NCBI GenBank assembly: GCA_947167105.1
Contig: CAMVGU010000001.1
Location: 1-64,000 of the forward strand
Length of the DNA: 64,000 bases
From: an uncultured Selenomonas sp.
Lineage (GTDB): Bacteria > Bacillota > Negativicutes > Selenomonadales > Selenomonadaceae
Reading direction: 5' to 3'
The position numbers and the translations under genes were made by a program. This document shows, one piece after another, positions 18,646 through 26,851 of this stretch (positions are counted from its first letter, which is position 1; each line of letters starts with the position of its first letter). The notes under the pieces are model-generated. The model was not told the DNA's origin and did not search any database. It worked only from the letters and a program-made list of their open reading frames with translations.

Positions 18646-18662
18646 TTGTGGAGTGAATATCC

Positions 18663-19655
18663 TTACTTGTTGATGAGCGCCATAATCTCGGCAGCACGGC
18701 CATCGGAACCGAGCACATCCTTGATCTTGTGCTGTACGAGCTCCTTGATGTAGGAACGGCCATCCGCCACATACTGACGCGGGTCGAAATGCTCAGGATG
18801 GGCGCAGAAATGCTCACGGATGCCGGCGGTCATGGCAAGACGCAGGTCAGAGTCGATATTGATCTTGCAGACTGCAGACTTTGCGGCCTTGCGGAGCTGA
18901 TCCTCCGGGATGCCCACAGCATCGTCCAGCTTGCCGCCATTAGCGTTGATGATCTTCACATACTTCGGAATAACGGAAGATGCGCCGTGAAGAACGATCG
19001 GGAACTCAGGAATCTTCTTCTCGATTTCGGCAAGGATGTCGAAACGGAGCTCGGGCGGAACCAGCACGCCGTCAGCGTTGCGCGTGCACTGCTCAGGCTT
19101 GAACTTGAAGGCGCCGTGGGAGGTACCAATTGCAATGGCGAGGGAATCAACGCCGGTCTTCTCGACGAATTCCTGCACTTCTTCCGGCTGGGTGTAAGCA
19201 GCATCATGGGCGGCGACCTTGACGTCGTCCTCAATGCCGGCCAGCTTGCCCAGCTCAGCCTCAACAACTACGCCATGGTCGTGGGCATACTCGACAACTT
19301 CTTTTGTGAGCTTGATGTTTTCCTGGAAATCATAGTGGGAGCCATCGAACATAACAGAGGTGAAGCCGCCATCGATGCAGGACTTGCAGGTTGCAAAGTC
19401 AGCGCCATGGTCGAGATGCAGGGCGATAGGAATATCGTTGACCTCGAGGGCAGCCTTTACGAGATGCACGAGGTACTCATGCTTGGCGTACTTGCGGGCG
19501 CCGGCAGAGCACTGCAGGATGATCGGGGAGTTCAGCTCGGCTGCTGCCTCCGTGATGCCCTGCACAATTTCCATGTTGTTCACGTTGAAAGCGCCGATAG
19601 CATAGCCGCCCTCGTAAGCCTTCTTGAACATTTCTTTCGTTCCAACTAATGGCAT
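18663..19655 (-). CDS. fba: Class II fructose-bisphosphate aldolase
   Basis: The 330-residue zinc aldolase shows YAIGAFNVNNMEI, ALHLDHGADFATC (catalytic Asp and zinc His), VVVEAELGKLAGIED, AIGTSHGAFKF (zinc His) and VLHGASSV (zinc His). It splits fructose-1,6-bisphosphate in glycolysis. It starts at ATG 19655 with GGGGG about 8 bases upstream. A good -10 (TATAAT on the minus strand, 19703-19708) lies about 50 bp upstream with a weak -35. It is monocistronic. Confidence 0.95.
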   Translation of the reverse strand: MPLVGTKEMFKKAYEGGYAIGAFNVNNMEIVQGITEAAAELNSPIILQCSAGARKYAKHEYLVHLVKAALEVNDIPIALHLDHGADFATCKSCIDGGFTSVMFDGSHYDFQENIKLTKEVVEYAHDHGVVVEAELGKLAGIEDDVKVAAHDAAYTQPEEVQEFVEKTGVDSLAIAIGTSHGAFKFKPEQCTRNADGVLVPPELRFDILAEIEKKIPEFPIVLHGASSVIPKYVKIINANGGKLDDAVGIPEDQLRKAAKSAVCKINIDSDLRLAMTAGIREHFCAHPEHFDPRQYVADGRSYIKELVQHKIKDVLGSDGRAAEIMALINK

Positions 19656-19702
19656 TTTACATTACCCCCTATTGTAAATCGTTACTGCGATTAACCGTGT
19701 CT

Positions 19703-19708
19703 ATTATA
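19703..19708 (-). promoter_or_regulatory. Predicted -10 box of fba
   Basis: TATAAT on the minus strand, about 50 bp upstream of the fba start. The matching -35 is poor, so the call rests mainly on the perfect -10 and its position. Confidence 0.45.
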
Positions 19709-19734
19709 TCATATAAATCCCTGCAGGTGTATAC

Positions 19735-20631
19735 TTAAAAATGAAATTTTGAAAATTCTTCCTGTTGCAAGAGTTTTTCCATATCCAGCGGCAGGGGGGC
19801 GGTGACATCTATGGCTTTCTGCGTCAGCGGGTGCCGGAAGTGCAGGCGATAGGCATGCAGAGCCTGACGGCTGATGAGCTCCCTGCGGCCGCCGTACAAG
19901 TCATCACCTGCCAGGGGGCAGCCGATGTGGGCCATGTGTACACGGATCTGGTGCGTGCGGCCGGTTTCCAGGCGCAGGCGGACAAGGGAGAGCCCGTGCC
20001 TGCTCTCTATGGTCTCGTAGTGGGTGCGGGCACTCCGGCCATCCTCCGCGACCCTGCGCAGGATGATGCTGGGCAGGGCACGGGCAATGGGGGCATCTAT
20101 GATGCCGGAGGAGGGGGAAGGCACGCCCTCGCAGATGGCTATGTATTCCCGGTGAAACTTTTTTGTGCCGTCCCGGCCAGTCAGCATGTACTGAATTTGG
20201 GGCAGTTTTGCGATCAGCACTAGGCCGGAGGTTTCCCGATCCAGGCGATGAACCGGATGGTAGGCATGCCGTTCGCCATTGGCCAGGAAGTGTGCAAGCA
20301 CTGCATTGCCCAAGGTGCCGTAGGCTTCTTTGGTAGTCGGGTGCACAAGCTGCCCTGCAGGCTTATTGACAATGAGCAGTCCCGTATCTTCATATATGAC
20401 GGAAAGCGGCAATTTCTCCGGACGGATGTCGGAGGACTTTTCGACTTCCCAGCTCACTGTATCGCCTGTTTTGACCACGGTGTTGGCAGCAATGGCAGGC
20501 TGCCCGTTTAGGCAAAAGGTGCCGGAGTGTTTTATGCGCTTCCAGAGTGTGCGGGAGATTCCCTGCTGCATCAGAAAAGCCTTGACGGGCATTTCCGCCA
20601 AGGCTTCAGGCAGCGTTACTGCCATGTGCAT
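19735..20631 (-). CDS. RluA-family pseudouridine synthase
   Basis: A 298-residue protein with an N-terminal S4-like RNA-binding domain and a synthase domain carrying HPVHRLDRETSGLVL (catalytic Asp), VNKPAGQLVHP and TGRTHQIRVHMAHIGCPLAGDDLYGG. It isomerises specific uridines in rRNA or tRNA; the site is not predictable. The start overlaps the uraA stop by one base, so the two are probably translated from one message. A second ATG two codons in is also possible. Confidence 0.9.
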   Translation of the reverse strand: MHMAVTLPEALAEMPVKAFLMQQGISRTLWKRIKHSGTFCLNGQPAIAANTVVKTGDTVSWEVEKSSDIRPEKLPLSVIYEDTGLLIVNKPAGQLVHPTTKEAYGTLGNAVLAHFLANGERHAYHPVHRLDRETSGLVLIAKLPQIQYMLTGRDGTKKFHREYIAICEGVPSPSSGIIDAPIARALPSIILRRVAEDGRSARTHYETIESRHGLSLVRLRLETGRTHQIRVHMAHIGCPLAGDDLYGGRRELISRQALHAYRLHFRHPLTQKAIDVTAPLPLDMEKLLQQEEFSKFHF

Positions 20632-21902
20632 TATTTATCAGCCTCCGTCCCGGTGCCCGTGTTCCCGTCACGCAGGAGCATGATGACGCGGAAGCCCAAG
20701 GACAGGAGAATGGCGACAACTGTAGCCAAAGCCATGCCCTTCAAGGTTACAGTGCCAATGGTGATGCTGGCCGTGGAGACACCGAGGCCCAGCACAATGG
20801 CAGTGAGCAGCAGGTTCATGGGATTATTGTAATCGACCCTCTCCTCCACAAAGATGCGGATTCCGGAGGCAGCAATGACACCAAAGAGCAGCATGGAAAC
20901 TCCTCCCATGACCGGGACGGGAATGCTTTGGATGAGGGCCGCAAGCTTGCCGAGGCAGGAGAGCAGGATGGCAAAGACCGCCGCTCCGCCGATGACCCAG
21001 GTCGAGAAAACCCTGGTGATGGCCAGCACACCGATGTTTTCGCCATAAGTCGTATTCGGTGTGGAGCCAAAAAAGCCGGAGATGATGGTTGAGAGGCCAT
21101 TGCCGAGTATGGAGCGGCTGAGGCCCGGATCAAGAGTGAGATCCTTGCCGACGATATTGCCGGTGACAATCAGATGACCGACATGCTCCGCGATGACGAC
21201 GAGCGCCGCCGGGATGATGATGAGAATAGCACCCGGTTCAAAAGCAGGCGCGTAGAAAGTAGGCAACGCAAACCAGGGAGCGTTTTCCACCATGGACCAG
21301 TCTACCAGGCCGCAGAAGGCCGCAAGCACATAGCCGCAGACGACGCCAAGCAGGATGGGGATAATGGAGAGAAAGCCCTTGAAGGCAACAGAGGCAAAAA
21401 TGGTGATGGCCAGTGTAGCGCAGGAAACAAAGATGACCGTGGCATCAGGTGTCTCAGCGGTGAGACCTGCCATGCCTGCAGCCGTAGGCATCAGCTCCAG
21501 GCCGATGACAGACACGATGGCACCCATGGCCGCGGGAGGAAAGACAATAGAAATCCACTCTGTACCGACCTTGTGGATAAGCAGGGCTACCAGGCAAAAA
21601 ATGATGCCGACCGCAATGAAGCCGCCCAGGGCAGCCTCGTAGCTGTAACCTTCCAGTACCAGCAGCACAGGTGAGATGAAGGCAAAGCTGGAACCGAGAT
21701 AGGCAGGGATGCGCCCTTTGCAGAGCACCAGGTAGAGCAGGGTGCCAATGCCATTGAAAAGCAGCACAGTAGCCGGATTCACATGCAGCAGGATGGGCAC
21801 CAGCACCGTCGAGCCGAACATTGCGAACAGGTGTTGCAGGGACAGGGGCAAGGTTTCCAGGAGCGGCAGCTTCTCATCCACCGCAATCGGACGTTTTTGC
21901 AA
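20631..21902 (-). CDS. uraA: Uracil/xanthine permease (NCS2 family, UraA-like)
   Basis: At 423 residues with about 14 membrane segments it matches UraA. Signatures are LQHLFAMFGSTVLVP near the N-terminus, LGSSFAFISP, VFPPAAMGAIVSVIGLEL and GSTPNTTYGENIGV near residue 285 (substrate-binding region). It imports uracil by proton symport. The TTG start at 21902 is supported by AAAGGAG about 12 bases upstream. No other pyrimidine gene adjoins it, and I could not identify a PyrR-type leader. Confidence 0.9.
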   Translation of the reverse strand: MQKRPIAVDEKLPLLETLPLSLQHLFAMFGSTVLVPILLHVNPATVLLFNGIGTLLYLVLCKGRIPAYLGSSFAFISPVLLVLEGYSYEAALGGFIAVGIIFCLVALLIHKVGTEWISIVFPPAAMGAIVSVIGLELMPTAAGMAGLTAETPDATVIFVSCATLAITIFASVAFKGFLSIIPILLGVVCGYVLAAFCGLVDWSMVENAPWFALPTFYAPAFEPGAILIIIPAALVVIAEHVGHLIVTGNIVGKDLTLDPGLSRSILGNGLSTIISGFFGSTPNTTYGENIGVLAITRVFSTWVIGGAAVFAILLSCLGKLAALIQSIPVPVMGGVSMLLFGVIAASGIRIFVEERVDYNNPMNLLLTAIVLGLGVSTASITIGTVTLKGMALATVVAILLSLGFRVIMLLRDGNTGTGTEADK

Positions 21903-22034
21903 GGAAAAACAACTCCTTTACATTTATAGCATTCAGCAAAGTTTGCAACGTGCAAAATCCGCTGTTTATATTAGCATAAATCAAAGACAGGTGTCCACTT
22001 TTTTGCTTTTTTTTACTTTTTCAACTGTTGCCCA

Positions 22035-22195
22035 GGGCGTGTTGATTAATTCACTCAGCCCATCTTCATGGGTCTTGACTGCCCCTGCTGCGTTGACAAA
22101 TCCTCAGCATAGCCCCACTATGCCTGCGGTTTGTCGCCTTGCATGGACAGCCAATTCCCACAAATCTGGACTAAGCTCATTTAACCAACACGCCC
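22035..22195. repeat. 161-bp inverted-repeat (MITE-like) element before lysC
   Basis: The ends match as imperfect inverted repeats: GGGCGTGTTGATTAA at 22035 and its reverse complement TTAACCAACACGCCC ending at 22195. Internally GACAAAT...GTTTGTC and CAGCATAG...CTATGCCTG arms form a second hairpin, so the whole element can fold into a cruciform. It encodes nothing. The same end sequence occurs alone at 6961-6973 and, with one change, at 41439-41450. Its right end meets the -35 box of lysC. The rest of the 21903-22310 gap is an AT-rich leader region. Confidence 0.65.
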
Positions 22196-22224
22196 TAGAC
22201 AAACACAATTATCTCCTGTATAAT
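22196..22224 (+). promoter_or_regulatory. Predicted lysC promoter
   Basis: TAGACA (22196-22201), 17 bases and TATAAT (22219-22224). The -35 begins at the base after the inverted-repeat element ends. Confidence 0.65.
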
Positions 22225-22254
22225 AGCTGTGGCATAAATGTAAATGTGTAAACT

Positions 22255-22280
22255 ACATATGTCCCTTTCAGGACATATGT
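22255..22280 (+). promoter_or_regulatory. 10-bp perfect hairpin in the lysC leader
   Basis: ACATATGTCC (22255-22264) and GGACATATGT (22271-22280) flank CTTTCA. This lies about 25 bases after the predicted transcription start and 20 bases before the ribosome-binding site. It could be a repressor operator or an mRNA hairpin. It does not resemble the long lysine riboswitch. Confidence 0.45.
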
Positions 22281-22310
22281 TTGCAATACCATGTGATTAG
22301 GGGGAGCATT

Positions 22311-23546
22311 ATGGCGCTTATTGTAAAGAAATTCGGTGGCAGCTCCGTGGCTACGACCGAAAAAATCATGAATATCGCAAAGCGTGTACTGGGGGAGAAG
22401 CAGAAAGATGACCAGATCGTGATGGTCGTTTCTGCAATGGGCAAGACCACGGATGACTTGATCAGCCTGGCCAGGGGCATCGAGAAGGAGCCTTATCAGG
22501 CGAAGTACCAGCGTGAAATGGATATGCTGCTGACCACAGGCGAACAGGTGACGATTGCTCTGCTTGCCATGGCCTTCAAGACCCTGGGTCAGCCTGCCAT
22601 TTCCCTGACCGGCCCCATGGCAGGCATGCACACGAACTCCGCGCATACGAAAGGACGCATTACGGATATTACGCCGGAGCGCGTACACCAGGAACTGGAT
22701 AAGGGGCAGATTGTCGTGGTGGCCGGTTTCCAGGGCATGGATGACCGGGGAGATATGGTGACATTGGGGCGTGGCGGCTCGGATACTTCGGCGGTGGCCC
22801 TGGCAGGCGCCCTGAAAGCTGACAGTTGCGAGATTTTCACGGATGTTGATGGCGTATATTCGGCAGATCCGAGGATGGTGCCCGGCGCACGCAAGATGAA
22901 GGAAATCACCTATGATGAAATGCTGGAGATGGCACGTCTCGGCGCAGGGGTCATGCAGCCGCGCTCCGTGGAGATGGGCAAGGCTTTTGGCATTCCCATA
23001 CATGTGCGTTCTACGTTCACAACCCAGACAGGTACGATGATTAGGGAGGATTACACAATGGAAGATAAGGACTTTGTAGTGCGTGGCGTCGCCCATGATG
23101 ATAAGGTTGCCAAAATTGCTGTGCTGGGCGTTTCCAATACGCCGGGCGTTGCCCACAAGATTTTCTCGTCCCTGGCAAGCGCGAATATTGACGTTGATAT
23201 GATCGTGCAAAGCATTCGCAATATCGAGAAGAATGTTACGGACATGGTTTTTACCGTTTCCACTGATGATCTGGCACAGGCGAAGCAGGTTATGGACAAG
23301 GTCGCCGAGGAACTTGAGGCAATTGCCGTACTGGTCGAGGAAGATGTGGCCAAAGTTTCCATTGTCGGTGCAGGCATGCTCGGCAATCCCGGCACGGCGG
23401 CACGTATGTTCGGTGCTTTGTCGAAGGCCGGCATAAATATTGATATCATCAGCACATCGGAAATCTGCATTTCCTGCCTGGTTAAAGGCTCGCAACTGAA
23501 AGAGGCCGTAAATTCCATCCATGATGAATTTTTCTCCGGGAATTGA
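22311..23546 (+). CDS. lysC: Aspartate kinase (alpha subunit)
   Basis: The 411-residue enzyme phosphorylates aspartate, the first step towards lysine, threonine and methionine. The kinase domain starts ALIVKKFGGSSVA and includes VVSAMGKTTDDLI, GRGGSDTSAVALA and FTDVDGVYSADPR. Two regulatory ACT domains follow (about residues 265-411), ending with the conserved INIDIISTSEI region. The ATG at 22311 has GGGGGAG upstream. It has an internal in-frame start at 23058. It is monocistronic, with a terminator at 23576-23601. Confidence 0.95.
   Translation: MALIVKKFGGSSVATTEKIMNIAKRVLGEKQKDDQIVMVVSAMGKTTDDLISLARGIEKEPYQAKYQREMDMLLTTGEQVTIALLAMAFKTLGQPAISLTGPMAGMHTNSAHTKGRITDITPERVHQELDKGQIVVVAGFQGMDDRGDMVTLGRGGSDTSAVALAGALKADSCEIFTDVDGVYSADPRMVPGARKMKEITYDEMLEMARLGAGVMQPRSVEMGKAFGIPIHVRSTFTTQTGTMIREDYTMEDKDFVVRGVAHDDKVAKIAVLGVSNTPGVAHKIFSSLASANIDVDMIVQSIRNIEKNVTDMVFTVSTDDLAQAKQVMDKVAEELEAIAVLVEEDVAKVSIVGAGMLGNPGTAARMFGALSKAGINIDIISTSEICISCLVKGSQLKEAVNSIHDEFFSGN
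23058..23546 (+). CDS. Probable aspartate kinase beta subunit from an internal start
   Basis: At 23058 an ATG in the lysC frame (codon 250) is preceded by GGGAGG at 23044-23049 with 8-base spacing. The resulting 162-residue product would contain just the two ACT domains. Bacillus subtilis aspartokinase II is known to be an alpha2-beta2 enzyme whose beta chain is made this way from the same gene. Seen here: site, spacing and frame. Inferred: that it is used. Confidence 0.65.
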   Translation: MEDKDFVVRGVAHDDKVAKIAVLGVSNTPGVAHKIFSSLASANIDVDMIVQSIRNIEKNVTDMVFTVSTDDLAQAKQVMDKVAEELEAIAVLVEEDVAKVSIVGAGMLGNPGTAARMFGALSKAGINIDIISTSEICISCLVKGSQLKEAVNSIHDEFFSGN

Positions 23547-23575
23547 TGGCATGGTAAAAACGGGAAAAATTCTCC

Positions 23576-23601
23576 GGCTCTGCTTTGGCAGGGCCTTTTT
23601 T
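23576..23601 (+). terminator. Intrinsic terminator after lysC
   Basis: GGCTCTGC and GCAGGGCC pair around TTTG, followed by TTTTTT. Confidence 0.8.
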
Positions 23602-23726
23602 GCGTAAATAAAATTTAGAAATGGGAAGGATTTAACAAATGTATCTCGAAATGTTCTCTGTAGGTGGACATATTTAAGGTATGTATGTCAGGATAAGGTA
23701 AATTGGAAGTCAAGGGAGGCAACAGC

Positions 23727-24269
23727 ATGAGCAAGGCAAGTAGTATCAGGAACGTTTTGAGAATGCTGGGAAGGCTTGATTTTCTGGGCCGGGGGGTCAG
23801 TCGTGCAAATGTGCCCGAAAAAGGTGCAGGCGGCGGGGAGTGCAGCAAAATACCGATACGCTCCCAGGAAGGTTTTTCCCTGCTGACGGTACTTATCGCC
23901 GTGATGATAGTTGGCATTATGACATCTGTCGCTGTCCCGAAATTTTCTGCGGCGATCACGACAGCCAATACGGCCAAAGTTCAATCAGACTTGACGAATA
24001 TTGATGCGGCTATTACTATGTATAAGCTGGACACAGGCAAGAATCCCAGTAGCATCGAGAACCTGTCTGGCTACTTGACTGATTATGAAAACATCAAGCC
24101 GCCCCAGGGCAACTGCTATGTGAGGAACCAGGAGGAGCCGATTACTGTTTCGGCTGCTGCTTATGGGATTGAGGTCAAGGATAGTGAGTACAGGGCAGTT
24201 TGCGAGGGCAGGACAGCAGGCGAGTTTGGCAAGAAAGCTGCTACGGCGGCAGCCGGAGGCAATACATGA
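23727..24269 (+). CDS. Type IV pilin-like protein (major pilin or pseudopilin, GspG/PilA-like)
   Basis: A 180-residue protein with an unusually long leader of about 47 residues. The class III cleavage site SQEG/FSLL is followed by a hydrophobic helix (LTVLIAVMIVGIMTSVAVP). The globular part has the VQSDLTNIDAAITMYKLDTG alpha-helix and a GspG-like YLTDY region. It is oddly without Glu at mature position 5 (F-S-L-L-T), the residue usually needed for assembly. The ATG at 23727 has GGGAGG 8 bases upstream. It is the first gene of a tightly packed eight-gene operon. Confidence 0.8.
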   Translation: MSKASSIRNVLRMLGRLDFLGRGVSRANVPEKGAGGGECSKIPIRSQEGFSLLTVLIAVMIVGIMTSVAVPKFSAAITTANTAKVQSDLTNIDAAITMYKLDTGKNPSSIENLSGYLTDYENIKPPQGNCYVRNQEEPITVSAAAYGIEVKDSEYRAVCEGRTAGEFGKKAATAAAGGNT

Positions 24270-24865
24270 GATCCTGGGCGGCAGGCGGCGTGGATGCATC
24301 CTATCGTCCCCTGGATTGGCAGATGCTCTGCCGGGAGTGGCGGTTGCTGCTTGCCTGGGGAGCAGTTGCCCTGGCGGTTATGTGCATTTTTTTGCCTTGG
24401 GGTGTACGCCTGTCGGCAGGCTGTGTGCTGACTATGTGGCTGATGGCCCTGGCCGTTCTTGATTGGCGGAGGGGATTGCTGTATGACAGACTGGTCGTGC
24501 CTTTGGGGCTTGCAGGCGTGCTGGCTGCACTGGCCGGTGTGACGGTACAGCCTGTTCAGGCCCTTTTGGGTGCCCTGCTTTCAGGCAGCTTCCTGTGGGG
24601 ATTGAGGATGATTTCACGGGGAGGCCTGGGGCTGGGTGACGTAAAACTCGGATTTGCGCTGGGCTTGTGGCTGGGCTGGCAGGCCGCTTTGATAGCATTG
24701 CTGCTCTCGTTTATAATGGGCGGCCTGGTGGCCTGCGCTTTGCTGCTGCTTCGGCATTGCGGCAAGGATGCAGCCCTGCCTTTTGGGCCCTTCCTGGCTG
24801 CCGGAGCCTATCTGGCGTATATTTTCGGCGCAGGCTGGTGGCAGATGTATGAGGCACTTTTATGA
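24266..24865 (+). CDS. Prepilin peptidase, A24 family, lacking the methylase domain
   Basis: A 199-residue membrane protein with two catalytic aspartates: one in the LAVLDWRRGLLYD stretch and one in GLGLGDVKL, the A24 GxGD motif. It cleaves prepilin leaders at the inner membrane. It lacks the N-terminal cysteine-containing methyltransferase domain of PilD/ComC, so N-methylation would need another protein or may not occur. The ATG at 24266 overlaps the pilin stop by 4 bases and has GGAGG 6 bases ahead. It serves the adjacent pilin and pseudopilins. Confidence 0.85.
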   Translation: MRSWAAGGVDASYRPLDWQMLCREWRLLLAWGAVALAVMCIFLPWGVRLSAGCVLTMWLMALAVLDWRRGLLYDRLVVPLGLAGVLAALAGVTVQPVQALLGALLSGSFLWGLRMISRGGLGLGDVKLGFALGLWLGWQAALIALLLSFIMGGLVACALLLLRHCGKDAALPFGPFLAAGAYLAYIFGAGWWQMYEALL

Positions 24866-25377
24866 GGCGCGCCCAAAGGCTTTCAGGGGAGATTCAGGCA
24901 GGCTGGGTGCTGCTGGAGCTTCTTCTGTGCTGTGCATTGACAGGAGCCCTGGCTATGGTAGCGGTGCCGGCAGTGTATGAGCTGTATTTGGAAGCCGCTG
25001 TAGAGTATGAGACAGAATGCCTGTACAGCGATATACGCAAGTTGCAGGTACTCAGCCGCACGACCTGCTACAACAGGAGCGGGCCGGAGCGCCCTGTGTC
25101 ATGGAAAAAATACCCGTCTTTGGCTCTGGGTGCGACGGGATACCGCTGGCGTCAGGGCAATGCTACCTTCCAGAAACATGAGTGCTTGCCCGGTGTCGAG
25201 ATGGCAGTGGAGGGGTATGTCAGCAGTCCGGAGGCTGTGATTGCCTTCACTGCTACAAGCTGGCCTGATAACCGCCTGATGACGATTGATGTGTATGCCA
25301 GGGGACGCAGGGCTGAGGGACGGCGCATCATGATTAGCAACGGACGTGTCCGTGCAGAAAGAGGGAAGGGGACTTGA
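24862..25377 (+). CDS. Pseudopilin (GspH/FimT-like)
   Basis: A 171-residue protein with the prepilin N-terminus QAG/WVLLELLLCC, where Glu is at +5, then a long hydrophobic helix. The C-terminal region has short strands and two to three cysteines (CYNRSG, ECLPG), as in minor pseudopilins of the GspH/FimT type. The first mature residue is Trp instead of Phe/Met, which is unusual but tolerated in pseudopilins. It overlaps the peptidase stop by 4 bases. It probably forms part of a tip complex with the next two genes. Confidence 0.72.
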   Translation: MRRAQRLSGEIQAGWVLLELLLCCALTGALAMVAVPAVYELYLEAAVEYETECLYSDIRKLQVLSRTTCYNRSGPERPVSWKKYPSLALGATGYRWRQGNATFQKHECLPGVEMAVEGYVSSPEAVIAFTATSWPDNRLMTIDVYARGRRAEGRRIMISNGRVRAERGKGT

Positions 25378-25796
25378 CGACGGATTCAGGCAGGGAACTA
25401 ACAGGGGAAAGAGAGTCCGGGTATTTTTTGGCAGAGGTTTTGGTGCTGAGCCTGCTGCTGGCGGCACTGGCCGGTGGCCTCCTGGTCTATGCCCAGGCTC
25501 GCACGGCCAGCAGCCGTGATGGCTGCCGCATGCAGGCCGCATATCTGGCACAGTTGCAAATTGCAGCTGCAGAGCGGCGGATGGACAGGGAGCATAAGCT
25601 GGAAGGCAAGAGCCTGCCCTGGCTTGGGAAGGCGGATGATTTGACGCTGGACGGAAATCTCTTTCAGGTAGATTCAGAGCTGGCTCCCTGCCCGGAGGGA
25701 GTCTTGCTTTGCGTGACTGTCCGATGGGAGCAGACAGGGAAAAAACAGCAACTGCAACTGGAGAGGGTGATAGCCAGGCATGGTACGGCAAAATGA
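25374..25796 (+). CDS. Pseudopilin (GspI/PilV-like)
   Basis: A 140-residue protein with cleavage site ESG/YFLAEVLVLSL (Glu at +5) and a hydrophobic helix of about 20 residues. The short globular domain includes MQAAYLAQLQIAAAERRM, resembling GspI/PilV minor pseudopilins. The TTG start at 25374 shares its last bases with the previous stop (TTGA) and has GGAAGGGG 4-8 bases upstream. It is translationally coupled within the pilus operon. The family assignment is by architecture. Confidence 0.7.
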   Translation: MTTDSGRELTGERESGYFLAEVLVLSLLLAALAGGLLVYAQARTASSRDGCRMQAAYLAQLQIAAAERRMDREHKLEGKSLPWLGKADDLTLDGNLFQVDSELAPCPEGVLLCVTVRWEQTGKKQQLQLERVIARHGTAK

Positions 25797-26280
25797 CAGG
25801 CAGGGCGGCTATCTGCTGTGGGAGGCAGCACTGGCCCTGCCTGTGCTGGCCGCGCTGCTTGCCACGCTGGCCACGGGATTCCTGTATGCGGGGCGCAGCT
25901 ACCTGCAGGGGATGGCAGAAGCGGAACTCAGGCAGGAAGTGCAGCAAGCTTTCCAGCGCGTGGTGGATGATTGCTGCCGTGGCCGTAAGCTTGTTCCCTG
26001 CACATATGGTTCCTCGGGCAAGGGCGTGACAGTAATGGGTCCTGAAGGGGAAAAATTGGTGAGCTATTGGGTGAACAAATATGACACGACCAGCAAGCTT
26101 GTACGCAAGGATACCAGTACGCCGCTGACAGGCAATCATGCACTGGCCAATGTTCAGATACGTGATTTCGGCTGGAGGGAGGAGGAGCCGGGGCTGTACC
26201 GTCTCTGGCTGAAAGGCTACAGCCGGGCTGCAGGCGGCAAGGAGTACAATCTGGTGACGGAGATTTATTTGCCGCAATGA
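25780..26280 (+). CDS. Pseudopilin (GspJ/PilW-like)
   Basis: A 166-residue protein with cleavage site QGG/YLLWEAALALPV (Glu at +5), a hydrophobic helix, then the helix AELRQEVQQAFQRVVDDCC typical of GspJ/PilW. A beta-rich C-terminus follows (LYRLWLKGY and LVTEIYLPQ). It overlaps the previous gene by 17 bases. In type II secretion and type IV pilus systems, the H/I/J-type pseudopilins form the tip of the fibre. Confidence 0.7.
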   Translation: MVRQNDRQGGYLLWEAALALPVLAALLATLATGFLYAGRSYLQGMAEAELRQEVQQAFQRVVDDCCRGRKLVPCTYGSSGKGVTVMGPEGEKLVSYWVNKYDTTSKLVRKDTSTPLTGNHALANVQIRDFGWREEEPGLYRLWLKGYSRAAGGKEYNLVTEIYLPQ

Positions 26281-26302
26281 TTCGGAGGTGTTTGCTGGCA
26301 TC

Positions 26303-26851
26303 ATGATAAATGGCAGGGAACGGGGGCTGGCCTCAGTCCTGGGGCTGGCCCTGTTGCTGTTGGTGACTTTGCTGGGGCTGGCCCTGTGGCAACTGGTCAG
26401 GAACGGCCTGCAGGACAGCAGCGAGGCTTTGTTGGAGACACGCCTGCGTCTGGCGGCAGAAAGCGGGCTGGAGAAGGCGGCTGTGCGCATCGAGGCATCT
26501 GGCAGCGAGCAGCTAGGCGGCGTGGAGCCGCTGGCGCTGCCGGAGGAAGTGGGGAATTTGCCGCCGCTGCTATTCGAGGAAACCTGCAACTCCGGGCAAG
26601 GAGAGCCTATTACAGTGCAGGTTTTTTTAGTGCGCCTGGAAGGAGGGCAGACAGAGGGGCTGACACCGGGGCAGCAGCCGGCACAGCAGGTCGTGCTGGA
26701 AGCCTGGGCGGCCTTGCCCCAGGATAGCTGGGGCTGGCAGCGGCGCAAGATGGTGCGTGGCCTGCTGGTGAAGAAGGCTGTTGAGAAAGGGGAGACTGTG
26801 AATTATGTTTGGAAAGGCTGGCTGCCTGGCTCACTTGAAAGTGATGGGTAA
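26303..26851 (+). CDS. PilX/GspK-like minor pilus protein
   Basis: About 182 residues. The N-terminus GRERGLASVLGLALLLLVTL resembles the GspK/PilX membrane helix without a clear G/F cleavage site with Glu5. A long helix follows (ETRLRLAAESGLEKAAVRIE), which is typical of PilX-type proteins. The start is uncertain: GGAGG at 26283-26287 sits 15 bases before ATG 26303 but directly abuts a GTG at 26288. Its last 47 bases overlap the next gene. Confidence 0.6.
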   Translation: MINGRERGLASVLGLALLLLVTLLGLALWQLVRNGLQDSSEALLETRLRLAAESGLEKAAVRIEASGSEQLGGVEPLALPEEVGNLPPLLFEETCNSGQGEPITVQVFLVRLEGGQTEGLTPGQQPAQQVVLEAWAALPQDSWGWQRRKMVRGLLVKKAVEKGETVNYVWKGWLPGSLESDG

